Part shown: in pieces, positions 1 through 8,317 of the stretch | Numbering within the stretch: the first letter of the stretch is position 1 | Layout: every line of letters begins with the position of its first letter | Assembly: GCA_030539165.1 (NCBI GenBank) | Contig: JAUNSO010000023.1 | Coordinates: forward strand, 2,523 to 40,740 | DNA from: a bacterium | GTDB lineage: Bacteria > Bacillota > Clostridia > Lachnospirales > Lachnospiraceae | DNA: 38,218 nt | Direction of reading: 5' to 3' | Position numbers and translations under genes: made by a program | The notes under the pieces: generated by a model | What the model was told of the DNA's origin: nothing | The model's database searches: none | What the model saw: only the letters and a program-made list of their open reading frames with translations

Positions 1-468
1 AACAAGCAGCAGGAAGGTTGTAAAAGTAAACGGCAGTGCCAGCTTGTTCCATGCATAAACTAACGTTACTCCACCCATCAGCAGCTGTCCGAGTCCCTTC
101 ACATCAAATACCTCTGATATATAATAGAAGAAAATATTAATCGGTCGGAAACAATACTTGATAAAATCTCCCTCATATACCGCATAGCGCAGACTCCAGT
201 TATTATCAAAGAGACACTGCATCGGTGTCAACGCAATCAGCGAAAAACCATATAAGAATAACATCTCATGATAATTCCAGCCGTTGATTGTGTGAAAGTT
301 TAAAAACATGATATAAAATGCAACAAATCCTGATATATTGGTCAAAATCATACCCAGTGTAGATATGATAAAGTCCGCACGATAACTCATTTTACTTTTA
401 AAATCCTGTGCAATAATCTTTAAATAAATGGATGCATAGAACTTTAATCCTCTTCTTTTTGCCTTCAT
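1..468 (-). CDS. ABC-2 type permease, second subunit (partial, C-terminus beyond window)
   Basis: Reading the minus strand from the ATG at 468 gives an open frame of 156 codons running off the window edge. The start is basic (MKAKRRGLKFYASIYLKII) and is followed by hydrophobic stretches around residues 35-55, 70-80 and 120-156. This matches the DUF990/ABC2_membrane_6 permeases that pair with NodI/daunorubicin-type ATPases. It begins 4 bp after the stop of the first permease, so it is the third gene of an ATPase-permease-permease export operon. The exported substrate cannot be told from sequence. Only about 60 percent of the usual length of roughly 260 residues is inside the window. Confidence 0.8.
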   Translation of the reverse strand, partial: MKAKRRGLKFYASIYLKIIAQDFKSKMSYRADFIISTLGMILTNISGFVAFYIMFLNFHTINGWNYHEMLFLYGFSLIALTPMQCLFDNNWSLRYAVYEGDFIKYCFRPINIFFYYISEVFDVKGLGQLLMGGVTLVYAWNKLALPFTFTTFLLLV

Positions 469-472
469 CACT

Positions 473-1288
473 CTAGCCCCCATTCACCGTAATATGGCGT
501 ATCGATACCTTGAAAAACAGCTTGCTGACCAGTCCCATGACCACAGCCCACAGAATCTGCTGGGCAATGAGGATAAGTCTCTCGCTCATCGGCAGATCAT
601 TATGAATCAGCAGCGTTAGCGGTGTATTGTAGATTGCCTGAAAAGGCAGCATATACATCACACGCTGTGCGGCTTCTGGAAAGAAAGCAAGTGGAATCGT
701 GGCTCCGGATAACAGCATGACTACAACTTCCTTCATAATGTTAATCCCCCAGACCGACTCTGTATAAAAGCATATCGTTCCAACGATAAAGTTAATCTGA
801 TAATTAATGATCGTTCCAAATATGACTGCAGCTGCAAAAAACAACAAATTCCAGGATAATGCAAAGCCTCCGTGTGTCACAAAATAGACGATAATCAATG
901 TCGGAAGCAGTGTCAGGCAGAAATTAACCACTGTATTTCCGGAAAAATAGAAGAACATATACCGGTCATACGGCATCGGCTTCAGTATATCCAGTACAAT
1001 TTTACCGGTCTGTACACTTCTTCCCATCCACCATGTTACAAACATCTCCATGGCAGAAAAAAGTGCTGATGCAAGTACCAGATAAATCATCGTATCGTAA
1101 AAGGACATTCCGTTTACAATCTCAGTTGGTGAAGATGCATAAATTGCCTTCCACAGAAAATAGATAATGACCAGATAGATTAAGTTTCCGAAGAAAAGTA
1201 CAAAGGGTCCTACACGAAACTGCAGTCCTTCCATGATCCCGATTCTGGTCAGTGCCAGATAACGCTTTAAGGTCTTTCCCATGGTCAC
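473..1288 (-). CDS. ABC-2 type permease, first subunit
   Basis: A 271-residue integral membrane protein with about six hydrophobic segments, the first near residues 27-47 and others around 65-85, 115-140, 145-170 and 185-205. It resembles the DUF990-type ABC-2 permeases found in pairs next to a single ATPase. The ATG overlaps the stop of the ATPase gene by 4 bp (ATGA-type overlap), so translation is probably coupled. An in-frame ATG two codons later (MGK) is an alternative start. With the ATPase and second permease it should form a heteromeric exporter in the cytoplasmic membrane; the substrate is unknown. Confidence 0.85.
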   Translation of the reverse strand: MTMGKTLKRYLALTRIGIMEGLQFRVGPFVLFFGNLIYLVIIYFLWKAIYASSPTEIVNGMSFYDTMIYLVLASALFSAMEMFVTWWMGRSVQTGKIVLDILKPMPYDRYMFFYFSGNTVVNFCLTLLPTLIIVYFVTHGGFALSWNLLFFAAAVIFGTIINYQINFIVGTICFYTESVWGINIMKEVVVMLLSGATIPLAFFPEAAQRVMYMLPFQAIYNTPLTLLIHNDLPMSERLILIAQQILWAVVMGLVSKLFFKVSIRHITVNGG

Positions 1289-2328
1289 ATCTTCCCTTCA
1301 TATATTTTCTTGATAACACTTTCTGTAGAAATTTCCTGAAGCTGTACATCATAAATCTTCCGCTGCTCCTGAATATGGTTCATAACCTTCATCAGAGGAA
1401 TTTCATCCTCATTTAAGAGTACATCAATCCAGTCCTCATCTACAGAAACTGCAATGGAGGATGCATCCGGATATTTTGCGGCAAGATCTTTTGTAATCTC
1501 AGCTGCCTGTGCATCCAGATACTCCTTCGTCAGCATGGAGGCATCCTTGGTAAAACGCAGCTTCATCGTACGGTATGCACCGAAGAAGCTTCTCAGATTC
1601 TCGATACTGTTATCGTACAGCATCGTTCCTTTATCAATGATAACAATACGTCTGCAGAGCGCATCCACGTCTCCCATATCATGGGTCGTCAGGATGACTG
1701 TCGTATTTTTCTCCTGATTCAGTGCTTTAATCAGATCTCTGATCTTGCTCTTCATGGATACATCCAGTCCGATGGTCGGCTCATCCAGATAGACAACCGG
1801 CGGATTATGTAAGAATGCTGCCAGAATATCACTGAGCGTTCTCTGTCCGAGTGACATCTGACGAACAGGCTTCGAATATAACCCTTTAATATCCACAATG
1901 GATTCATAAAATGCAAGTATATCTTCATATTCCTTCTGTGGAATCTGATAAATATCGCGTAACAGCTTGAAGGATTCAATTAATGGCAGAGACCACCATA
2001 ACTGAGAACGCTGTCCGAATACGACACCGATTTTCTCGGAATTCTCTCTTCTGCTCTTATAGGGAACCAGTCCGTTGACCCTGATTTCACCTGACGTCGG
2101 AACAAGTACGCCTGACATCATTTTAATCGTGGTACTCTTGCCTGCTCCATTGGGTCCGAGATATCCGATAATCTCTCCCTGATCAATGCTCATGGAAATA
2201 TGATTGACTGCATTGACAATTTTGTAATCTCTTGAGAACAGATTTTGAATGCTTCCCTTAATCCCCTCTCTGCTCTTTAATACCTTAAATTCCTTTGATA
2301 CGTCGTTGAGTGTAATAACCGGCTCCAT
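1285..2328 (-). CDS. ABC transporter ATP-binding protein (NodI/daunorubicin-efflux type)
   Basis: A 347-residue ATPase that energises the two permeases downstream. Visible motifs are Walker A GPNGAGKST at 58-66, Q-loop around 106-109, signature MSLGQ at 158-162, Walker B VVYLDE at 178-183 and the H-loop histidine at 216. About 120 residues follow the nucleotide-binding domain, the C-terminal extension typical of this export subfamily. The start has a strong ribosome site (GAGGAGGG, 6 nt spacing) and lies about 40 bp below a good promoter at 2377-2405. It is the first gene of the ATPase-permease-permease operon. Family assignment is secure; substrate is not. Confidence 0.93.
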   Translation of the reverse strand: MEPVITLNDVSKEFKVLKSREGIKGSIQNLFSRDYKIVNAVNHISMSIDQGEIIGYLGPNGAGKSTTIKMMSGVLVPTSGEIRVNGLVPYKSRRENSEKIGVVFGQRSQLWWSLPLIESFKLLRDIYQIPQKEYEDILAFYESIVDIKGLYSKPVRQMSLGQRTLSDILAAFLHNPPVVYLDEPTIGLDVSMKSKIRDLIKALNQEKNTTVILTTHDMGDVDALCRRIVIIDKGTMLYDNSIENLRSFFGAYRTMKLRFTKDASMLTKEYLDAQAAEITKDLAAKYPDASSIAVSVDEDWIDVLLNEDEIPLMKVMNHIQEQRKIYDVQLQEISTESVIKKIYEGKM

Positions 2329-2376
2329 AGTATGCCCTCCTCAAATTCTTTTGCATCTGCTAAATAATATTTCTAG

Positions 2377-2405
2377 AGTGTAATGTTTTTTCATATAAAT
2401 GTCAA
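2377..2405 (-). promoter_or_regulatory. sigma-A type promoter of the ABC exporter operon
   Basis: On the minus strand a perfect -35 TTGACA (2400-2405) is separated by 17 bp from -10 TACACT (2377-2382). It lies between the argS terminator and the ATPase gene, with a leader of about 42 nt. Confidence 0.7.
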
Positions 2406-2450
2406 TGTTAATTCTTGCTCAAAATTGTCAGCAGACAGATATACAATATT

Positions 2451-2478
2451 AAAAAATAGCCCCGGTAAAAGGGCTATT
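2451..2478 (-). terminator. Rho-independent terminator of argS
   Basis: On the minus strand the inverted repeat AATAGCCC / GGGCTATT (2455-2462 and 2471-2478, 8-bp stem, 8-nt loop) is followed by a run of T (opposite the A-run at 2451-2456). It lies about 90 bp after the argS stop. Confidence 0.85.
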
Positions 2479-2566
2479 CCAACAATAATTCCTGACTACG
2501 GATCATATAGCGTATTGTATCAAACAAATGAGGTTTCAGCTTCTCGATTGGGACAGGTTCATTATA

Positions 2567-4330
2567 TTACATTCTCTCCGGTGCTGAAAATCCTAATAAA
2601 TCTATGGATGTTTCCAGTACGTTCTTTGTCAGTTCTAATACTGCGATCCAGCTTGCCTGCTGCTTCTCATTTTCTTCTGTCAGGATCTTGGTCTCATGAT
2701 AGAACCGGTTAAACGCATTTGCCAGCTCGTAAATAAATGCGCAGATCTTATGTGGTGCAAGTTCTTCATAGGCACTTTCAACCACTGCATTAAACTGCGC
2801 GATGGAAAGTAACAGTGCTTTTTCACATTCACTTGCCGGAGCTGCGATTGCCGGAGTCATCGTATGCTTCTGCTCATTATATTTATTCAAAATCGACTTA
2901 ATACGCACGATTGTATACAGAATATACGGACCTGTATTTCCTTCAAAAGAGGTAAATTTATCAATATCAAAAACATAATCCTTTGTTGCCTGATTGGAAA
3001 GGTCGCCATACTTGACTGCTGCTAACGCTACGATCTTCGCTGTGGCGCGTGCTTCTTTCTCTTCTACCTCATGATTGTCTGTTATCTTGTGATACATCTC
3101 TTCATCGATGTCTGCCAGCAGATTCTCCAGACGCATCACTCCACCCTCACGGGTCTTAAACGGCTTGCCATCCTTGCCGTTCATCGTACCAAATCCGATG
3201 AAATTCAGATCTACATCCTCACCGATGATGCCAACCTTCTTGGCACAACGGAATACCTGTACAAAATGCAGATCCTGTCGCTTATCAACTACATAAACGA
3301 TCATGTTCGGGTCAAAATCCTTCCTGCGCTCTACCAATGTTGCCAGATCTGTAGTGGTATAAAGAGAAGCCCCGTCTGATTTCAAGATCATACACGGCGG
3401 TATCTCTTTGGTATCTGTCTCTTTCTTGACATCAATGACGAGTGCACCCTCACTTTCATGCGCATAGCCCTCATCCTTCAGACGTTTGACCATATCCGGG
3501 ATATATTTCTGTACATCAGACTCACCCTTCCAGAGGTCAAATTCCACATTCAGATTGGCATAGTTCTTTTTCAGATCTGCCTTGGATACCTTCATGATAT
3601 GGTTCCAAAGAGCCATATAGCCACGATGACCTCTTTGCAGAAGGAATGTAGCATTCATAGCTTCTTCTTTATATTCCTCGTCCTCCTTGGACTTTGCACT
3701 GGCTGTCGGATAGATCTCTTCCAGCTCTGATATGGTAAACGGTGCTTCCTCCGGGTATTCCCCTGTAAAAGAATCATCAAAATACGGAAGCCCCGGCTGA
3801 CGTTTTTTTAATTCCGTTATGATCAGTCCCATTTGCAGACCCCAGTCACCCAGATGGATATCACCAACTACGTTATGTCCCATATAACGGCAGATCCGTT
3901 TTACGCTTTCACCGATAATCGCAGAGCGTAAATGCCCTACATGCAGCGGCTTGGCTACATTCGGTCCTCCGAAATCGACCATGATCGAAAGCGGAGTCTT
4001 TGTCCGGTCGAGTCCATATCGCTCATCGGTCGCCATTGACTGCAGATATTCTGCCAGATAATCTGCTGACAGCTTTAGATTTAAAAAGCCCGGATTGACC
4101 GCGCTGACCTCTGCAAATACTTTGTTTCCGTCAAGTGCTTTGGCTACATCATTTGCGATCATGATCGGTGCTTTCTTATATTCCTTTACAGCACTCATCG
4201 CTCCGTTACACTGGAATTCACACAAATCAGGACGGTTTGAAATCGTCACTCTGCCGTACTTTTCATCATAACCGGCCTGCTTGAATGCTGCCTCCAGTTC
4301 TGCTGATAACAAATCCAATAATTTCTTCAT
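2567..4330 (-). CDS. argS: arginyl-tRNA synthetase
   Basis: Class Ia synthetase that charges tRNA-Arg with arginine in the cytoplasm. The N-terminal additional domain is followed by the HIGH-type motif (HVGH within PLHVGHLRS), a KMSK-equivalent loop degenerated to FKTREG, and a C-terminal DALR anticodon-binding domain ending ...GFSAPERM. The canonical KMSK is commonly missing in ArgRS, so this is normal. I chose the ATG at 4330 (MKKLLDLLS): GGAG lies 8 nt upstream, and the promoter at 4369-4397 would put the transcript start only about 11 nt before the alternative ATG at 4351. The protein is then 587 residues. The very short leader leaves no room for a T-box. It is monocistronic, with its own terminator. 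Confidence 0.97.
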   Translation of the reverse strand: MKKLLDLLSAELEAAFKQAGYDEKYGRVTISNRPDLCEFQCNGAMSAVKEYKKAPIMIANDVAKALDGNKVFAEVSAVNPGFLNLKLSADYLAEYLQSMATDERYGLDRTKTPLSIMVDFGGPNVAKPLHVGHLRSAIIGESVKRICRYMGHNVVGDIHLGDWGLQMGLIITELKKRQPGLPYFDDSFTGEYPEEAPFTISELEEIYPTASAKSKEDEEYKEEAMNATFLLQRGHRGYMALWNHIMKVSKADLKKNYANLNVEFDLWKGESDVQKYIPDMVKRLKDEGYAHESEGALVIDVKKETDTKEIPPCMILKSDGASLYTTTDLATLVERRKDFDPNMIVYVVDKRQDLHFVQVFRCAKKVGIIGEDVDLNFIGFGTMNGKDGKPFKTREGGVMRLENLLADIDEEMYHKITDNHEVEEKEARATAKIVALAAVKYGDLSNQATKDYVFDIDKFTSFEGNTGPYILYTIVRIKSILNKYNEQKHTMTPAIAAPASECEKALLLSIAQFNAVVESAYEELAPHKICAFIYELANAFNRFYHETKILTEENEKQQASWIAVLELTKNVLETSIDLLGFSAPERM

Positions 4331-4368
4331 TTCTCTATCTCCGTTTCCCATAAAACCTGTATTCTAAC

Positions 4369-4397
4369 AGTATAATAGAAAGCCGTTTCTTTTTCAA
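4369..4397 (-). promoter_or_regulatory. promoter of argS
   Basis: Minus-strand TTGAAA (4392-4397), 17-bp spacer, TATACT (4369-4374). The predicted transcript start is near 4362, which supports the ATG at 4330 as the argS start. Confidence 0.75.
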
Positions 4398-4445
4398 CTC
4401 CCCAATTCAGGAGAAATGTATCAGAACGATCAAATTTCTCTCGCA

Positions 4446-4457
4446 CTTCGGCCGAAG
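4446..4457. promoter_or_regulatory. 12-bp perfect palindrome between argS and the reductase gene
   Basis: CTTCGGCCGAAG is a perfect palindrome in the otherwise AT-rich divergent intergenic region, 46 bp upstream of the reductase ATG and about 50 bp behind the argS -35. It could be an operator. No well-placed sigma-A promoter is visible for the reductase: the best candidate, TTGTAA-17-TATAGA at 4461-4489, would leave a leader of only about 8 nt. Confidence 0.3.
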
Positions 4458-4503
4458 ATATTGTAATATAGATGTATACATTTTATAGAAAAGAGGCTGT
4501 GAT

Positions 4504-5682
4504 ATGCAATATAGAGAATTACAAAATCAAGATAACCTATCCCTGCTGGGCTTCGGCTGTATGCGATTTCCCAGAAAGGGCACCGGATTTGATATGAACG
4601 AAGTAGAACGTGAAATCATGTATGCAATTGAACACGGCGTTACGTACTTTGACACTGCCTACATATACCCCGGAAGTGAAGAAGCTCTTGGTACGGTACT
4701 GGCTAAGAACCACTGCCGTGATCAAGTTACGATTGCCTCCAAGCTCCCTCATTATATGATCAAGACATTGGACGATGCAAAGCGCATCTTTGAAGAAGAG
4801 TGCAAACGTCTGCAGACTGATCATATTGATTACTATCTTATGCATATGCTGACTGATGTCAAGACATGGAACAGATTAAAGTCTATAGGACTTGCCGAAT
4901 GGCTGGAGGATATGAGAAAAGAAGGCCGTATCGGCCGTATCGGGTTCTCCTATCACGGAAGCACTGCTGAGTTTCTGGATCTGCTGAATGCATATGACTG
5001 GGAATTCTGCCAGATCCAGTACAACTATCTGGATGAGAATTCACAGGCAGGACGCAAGGGTCTAGTTGCAGCTGCAGAAAAAGGACTTCCTGTGATCATC
5101 ATGGAACCACTGCGCGGTGGCAAGCTTGTCAATCATCTGCCCGCAAAGGCGCTCGAAGCATTTCGCCATGCCTCAGCCAAGCGCTCTCCTGCCGACTGGG
5201 CACTCCGCTGGCTATGGGATCAGCCGGAGGTATCCGTCGTTCTGTCCGGTATGAATTCTATGGATATGGTACAGGAAAATATCCGCATTGCCTCAGAAGT
5301 ACAGCCTGATGCATTGACCGATCAAGAAAAGAAGCTCTATGAGACTGTCAAGGCAGCCATCAGCGAAAAAACCAAAGTGCCGTGTACCGGCTGCGCTTAC
5401 TGTATGCCATGTCCTAAGGGCGTGGACATCCCTGGTTCTTTCCAGTGCTATAATATGTCCTATGCTGAGAACTGGATAGATGGGGTCAGAGAGTATATCA
5501 TGTGTACCGTCATGAGAGGGGAGTCCAGAATGGCATCTCAGTGCATAGAATGTGGAAAATGTGAACAGCACTGTCCGCAGCATATTGAAGTCCGCCAAGA
5601 ATTAAAGCAGGTACAGAAGCGTTTTGACAAAAACCTGATCTTCAGGGCCACTGCAGCTTTTATGAGGAAAAGATATCAGTAA
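4504..5682 (+). CDS. aldo/keto reductase with C-terminal 2x[4Fe-4S] ferredoxin domain
   Basis: A 392-residue cytoplasmic oxidoreductase. Residues 1 to about 280 form the aldo/keto reductase barrel; the likely catalytic residues are D50 and Y55 (FDTAYIYP), K80 and H114. The C-terminus carries two clusters of four cysteines, C294/297/300/303 (CxxCxxCxxCP) and C347/350/353 then C357, typical of two [4Fe-4S] centres. This architecture is common in anaerobic Clostridia and suggests electron transfer between NAD(P)H-type chemistry and iron-sulfur carriers; the physiological substrate is unknown. The ribosome site AGAGG is 7 nt before the ATG. It stands alone, closed by a terminator at 5701-5733. 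Confidence 0.92.
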   Translation: MQYRELQNQDNLSLLGFGCMRFPRKGTGFDMNEVEREIMYAIEHGVTYFDTAYIYPGSEEALGTVLAKNHCRDQVTIASKLPHYMIKTLDDAKRIFEEECKRLQTDHIDYYLMHMLTDVKTWNRLKSIGLAEWLEDMRKEGRIGRIGFSYHGSTAEFLDLLNAYDWEFCQIQYNYLDENSQAGRKGLVAAAEKGLPVIIMEPLRGGKLVNHLPAKALEAFRHASAKRSPADWALRWLWDQPEVSVVLSGMNSMDMVQENIRIASEVQPDALTDQEKKLYETVKAAISEKTKVPCTGCAYCMPCPKGVDIPGSFQCYNMSYAENWIDGVREYIMCTVMRGESRMASQCIECGKCEQHCPQHIEVRQELKQVQKRFDKNLIFRATAAFMRKRYQ

Positions 5683-5700
5683 TCATCCATGATATAGGTA

Positions 5701-5733
5701 GAGGCGGGGTCTTTCGACCACCGCCTCGTTTTT
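5701..5733 (+). terminator. Rho-independent terminator of the aldo/keto reductase gene
   Basis: GAGGCGG-GGTC / GACC-A-CCGCCTC (5701-5727) forms an 11-bp stem with one bulged A and a TTTC loop, followed by GTTTTT. The opposite strand lacks a T-run, so it does not serve dapF. Confidence 0.88.
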
Positions 5734-5760
5734 AACTGTCTTAATTGATTCTGTCGTTCT

Positions 5761-6639
5761 TTATGCACAGGATTCCTTTTTCTGACCCTCAGCTTCTGTC
5801 TCCAGAAATTCTTCTGCCAGAGAAATATCCCCGATATACTGCACGCTTCCGACCATGCTCACTGTATGGTCTTCGTTGATTTTAATGTCAAGTACACCAC
5901 CGGGCATATGAACTGATATCGTTTCATCGGTCAGACCCATTTTATAGGCAGCTGCAGCCGCGGCACAGGCACTCGTACCGGATGCCAGTGTATACCCTGC
6001 ACCTCTTTCATAGATCTCAATCTCAATATTGTTCCGGTCAATGACATGACACAACTGTGTATTGATTCTCTGTGGAAAGTTTGGGCTATGTTCCACATAA
6101 GGGCCGATTTCCATGGCATCCTCTTTTGTCACCTTTTCCATCATAATGACACAGTGAGGATTTCCCACAGATACACATGTTGTATTGTATAGTCTGTCAT
6201 GAAATACCATGGATTCATTTATGATTTCACGATTGTCTCCGGTCACAGGTATTTTCCCCGAAGCAAATGAAACCTTACCCATATTGACTCTGATCTCTGT
6301 TCCGCGCATGTTCAGGTATTCGATCTCCACCATGCCTCCAAGTGTCGAGAGTTCTACGGGACTTTTCTTTACATAGCCCTGATCCAACAGATATTTTCCA
6401 AATATCCTGACACCGTTGCCTGATTTCTCAGCCTCGGATCCGTCAGGATTGTAGATTTTGACACAGATTGTGCTGCCCTTCATGATTGGACCATATAAGA
6501 TCCCGTCTGATCCGGCGCCAAAATTTCTGTCACAAATCATCCGGATTGCGTTTTCATTCAGTTCCATATCGTTTTTATTGGGATCCAGTACAAGATAATC
6601 ATTTCCCAGTCCCTGATATTTACTCATTGTAATATTCAT
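5761..6639 (-). CDS. dapF: diaminopimelate epimerase family protein, both catalytic cysteines replaced by serine
   Basis: A 292-residue two-lobed DapF-fold protein. Canonical DapF interconverts LL- and meso-diaminopimelate with a cysteine pair, in motifs of the form AEMCGNG and LACGTGACA. Here the first motif reads AEKSGNG (S73) and the second LASGTSACA (S220); I checked both serine codons on the nucleotide sequence (TCA and TCC). Other family features are intact: GLGNDY near the N-terminus, NPDGSEAE, GNPHCV and ERGAGYTLAS. The start has AGGAGGG at 7 nt. It is monocistronic and divergent from an AraC regulator. It could be a real DapF variant using serines, a racemase/isomerase for another substrate, or a non-catalytic paralogue; the symbol reflects family only. 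Confidence 0.8.
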   Translation of the reverse strand: MNITMSKYQGLGNDYLVLDPNKNDMELNENAIRMICDRNFGAGSDGILYGPIMKGSTICVKIYNPDGSEAEKSGNGVRIFGKYLLDQGYVKKSPVELSTLGGMVEIEYLNMRGTEIRVNMGKVSFASGKIPVTGDNREIINESMVFHDRLYNTTCVSVGNPHCVIMMEKVTKEDAMEIGPYVEHSPNFPQRINTQLCHVIDRNNIEIEIYERGAGYTLASGTSACAAAAAAYKMGLTDETISVHMPGGVLDIKINEDHTVSMVGSVQYIGDISLAEEFLETEAEGQKKESCA

Positions 6640-6717
6640 AGAAATACCCTCCTGTTATCAGATACAATCCTCATCATTCTTATTTGCTGCATTCATATTT
6701 GTTTTATCTATAAACAG

Positions 6718-6723
6718 AGTATA
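6718..6723 (-). promoter_or_regulatory. candidate -10 element of the dapF-family gene
   Basis: Minus-strand TATACT about 80 bp before the dapF-family ATG. No good -35 stands at 16-18 bp, so this is tentative and may need an activator, for instance the divergent AraC protein. Confidence 0.35.
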
Positions 6724-6759
6724 CCCTACACATTTCGCATTTAATATAACATTTTATGC

Positions 6760-6788
6760 TTGAAATATTGCAAAATGTGCTGTACACT
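6760..6788 (+). promoter_or_regulatory. promoter of the AraC-family gene
   Basis: TTGAAA (6760-6765), 17-bp spacer, TACACT (6783-6788), giving a leader of about 45 nt to the AraC ATG at 6839. The same -10 hexamer is used by the ABC operon at 2377. Confidence 0.65.
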
Positions 6789-6838
6789 CTTGATACAGAT
6801 ACATCATGCTGCAAAAACCATAGTAAAGGAACAGACTT

Positions 6839-7726
6839 ATGCAAAAATCAGGTTATCTATATCAGAATTTCAGATTGTTTCATATCCGGGATAAAAAAGA
6901 GAAAACGTTTGATTTTCATTATCATGAATTTAATAAGATCATTATCTTTCTCTCCGGCAATGTCAAATATATCATTGAAGGCAAGACCTATTACCTGAAG
7001 CCATGGGATATCCTGCTTGTTGATCATCATGCCATTCATAAACCTGTGATCGATCCTTCTGTTTACTATGAACGCATTGTGATCTGGGTAGATGAAGATT
7101 ATATGCGGCAGGCATCTCAGATGTCCGGAGCTGATGGAGAAATCGATGAGGAACACGCCGGTTCTGATGGCAAGACGACTGACTTGACTGCCTGTTTTAA
7201 AAAAGCAAGTGAGAGAAGCTTCAATCTGGTTCGTCTGAATCCGGTTCTGATGGAACGGATCAGAGCCGCTGTCGGAAATCTGGAGCTCGCACTGGAGCCC
7301 TCACAGGATCAGGAGTTTGGAATCGGACTGCTGCGTAATGCTCTCTTTATGGAGTTCATGGTTTATATCAACCAGATTTACCTTGGAAAGCAGTATGAAA
7401 AGGATCACACAGCGCTGAAATATGATAAAAGAACAGAGGAAATACTGAAATATATCAATACACATCTGGCAGAGAATCTTTCTGTCGATCTGCTGGCAGA
7501 ACAGTTTTATCTGAGCCGCTATCACCTGATGCATAAGTTCAAGGAGGAAACAGGCTATACGGTACATAACTATATCCTGCAGAAACGGCTGCTGATGGCA
7601 AAAGACTATATCGCACAGGGAATGCCCGTAACAAAAGCCGCCCTTGCGAGCGGCTTTGCAGATTATTCTACTTATCACAGAGCGGTGAAGAAAAATCAGA
7701 GTAACATTCAGGATGACGTTGGCTGA
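6839..7726 (+). CDS. AraC-family transcriptional regulator
   Basis: A 295-residue regulator with an N-terminal cupin-like sensor domain (HYHEF at 27-31, a usual AraC ligand-pocket region) and a C-terminal double helix-turn-helix from about residue 200, including the LAxxFYLSRYHLMHKFK first helix pair and the conserved GF-x-DYSTYHRAVKK second motif. It likely senses a small molecule and activates nearby genes. The ribosome site AAAGGA is 9 nt upstream. It is divergent from the dapF-family gene and convergent with queH, overlapping the queH 3' end by 19 bp. The target is unknown; the divergent dapF-family gene is the obvious candidate. Confidence 0.9.
   Translation: MQKSGYLYQNFRLFHIRDKKEKTFDFHYHEFNKIIIFLSGNVKYIIEGKTYYLKPWDILLVDHHAIHKPVIDPSVYYERIVIWVDEDYMRQASQMSGADGEIDEEHAGSDGKTTDLTACFKKASERSFNLVRLNPVLMERIRAAVGNLELALEPSQDQEFGIGLLRNALFMEFMVYINQIYLGKQYEKDHTALKYDKRTEEILKYINTHLAENLSVDLLAEQFYLSRYHLMHKFKEETGYTVHNYILQKRLLMAKDYIAQGMPVTKAALASGFADYSTYHRAVKKNQSNIQDDVG
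7633..7657 (-). terminator. terminator for queH embedded inside the AraC coding sequence
   Basis: Perfect 8-bp GC-rich stem AAAGCCGC / GCGGCTTT (7634-7641 and 7650-7657) with 8-nt loop. On the minus strand the stem runs into TTTT, 50 bp after the queH stop. On the plus strand it codes for the conserved second helix-turn-helix region of the AraC protein. Confidence 0.65.
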
Positions 7727-8307
7727 CAGCCACAGTATATCTGGCGGTACAGATGATATTTCTTAGACAGTTCTATTGACTGCTTGTATCCTTCTTTTTT
7801 CTTAAAATCTGAGGGCAGATGAGGGATACCATTTTCAGCTCCTACACGTTCTCCGATTTCATTGAGCTTTGTAGCATTTTTATGAGGGCTGATGGAAAGC
7901 GTTGTTGCAAAGTAATCATAGCCGTTTTCCTTCGCCAGTCTGGCCGTCTCTCTCAATCGCAGTTCATAGCATCGGAAGCAACGTGCCCCGCCCTCCGGCT
8001 CCTGTTCCAGTCCTCGTGCCATCTTATGAAATACTGCAGGTTCATAATGTCCTTCTATGAATTGTACCTCTGCATATGCCTCCTGTAAAAGCCTTTTCTG
8101 CTCTGACAGACGCTTTTGATATTCCTCCTCAGGCATGATATTCGGATTATAATAAAAAACCGTAATGTCAAAATACTGTTTCAGGTATGCAAGAACATAG
8201 CTGCTGCATGGTGCGCAGCAGCTATGTAATAACAGTTTCTTTTTCTGATTCTCTGACTGCAGACCGGCAATCAGCTGTTCCAGTTCCTTTTGATAATTTC
8301 TGTCCAT
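7708..8307 (-). CDS. queH: epoxyqueuosine reductase QueH
   Basis: A 199-residue protein of the former DUF208 family, which reduces epoxyqueuosine in tRNA wobble position 34 to queuosine and is the non-orthologous replacement of QueG. The signature cysteines are present: C30, C31 and C34 in HSCCAPC, C110 and C113 in CFRC, and C192 and C194 in CGC near the C-terminus. They ligand the iron-sulfur and mononuclear iron centres. I set the start at 8307 (MDRNYQKEL), preceded by GAGGAG; a longer frame to 8457 would overlap the upstream gene by 140 bp and adds a basic, non-family sequence. It lies 10 bp after the stop of the EAL gene and probably belongs to the tetR-purL operon. Confidence 0.92.
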   Translation of the reverse strand: MDRNYQKELEQLIAGLQSENQKKKLLLHSCCAPCSSYVLAYLKQYFDITVFYYNPNIMPEEEYQKRLSEQKRLLQEAYAEVQFIEGHYEPAVFHKMARGLEQEPEGGARCFRCYELRLRETARLAKENGYDYFATTLSISPHKNATKLNEIGERVGAENGIPHLPSDFKKKEGYKQSIELSKKYHLYRQIYCGCQPTSS

Positions 8308-8317
8308 AATCTCCTCA

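Noticed and set aside
4331..4360. T-box leader for argS
   Set aside because: The predicted promoter leaves only about 30 nt before the start codon, far too short for a T-box.
7301..7678. Minus-strand open frame of 125 codons
   Set aside because: Lies wholly within the AraC gene on the other strand; no start signal.
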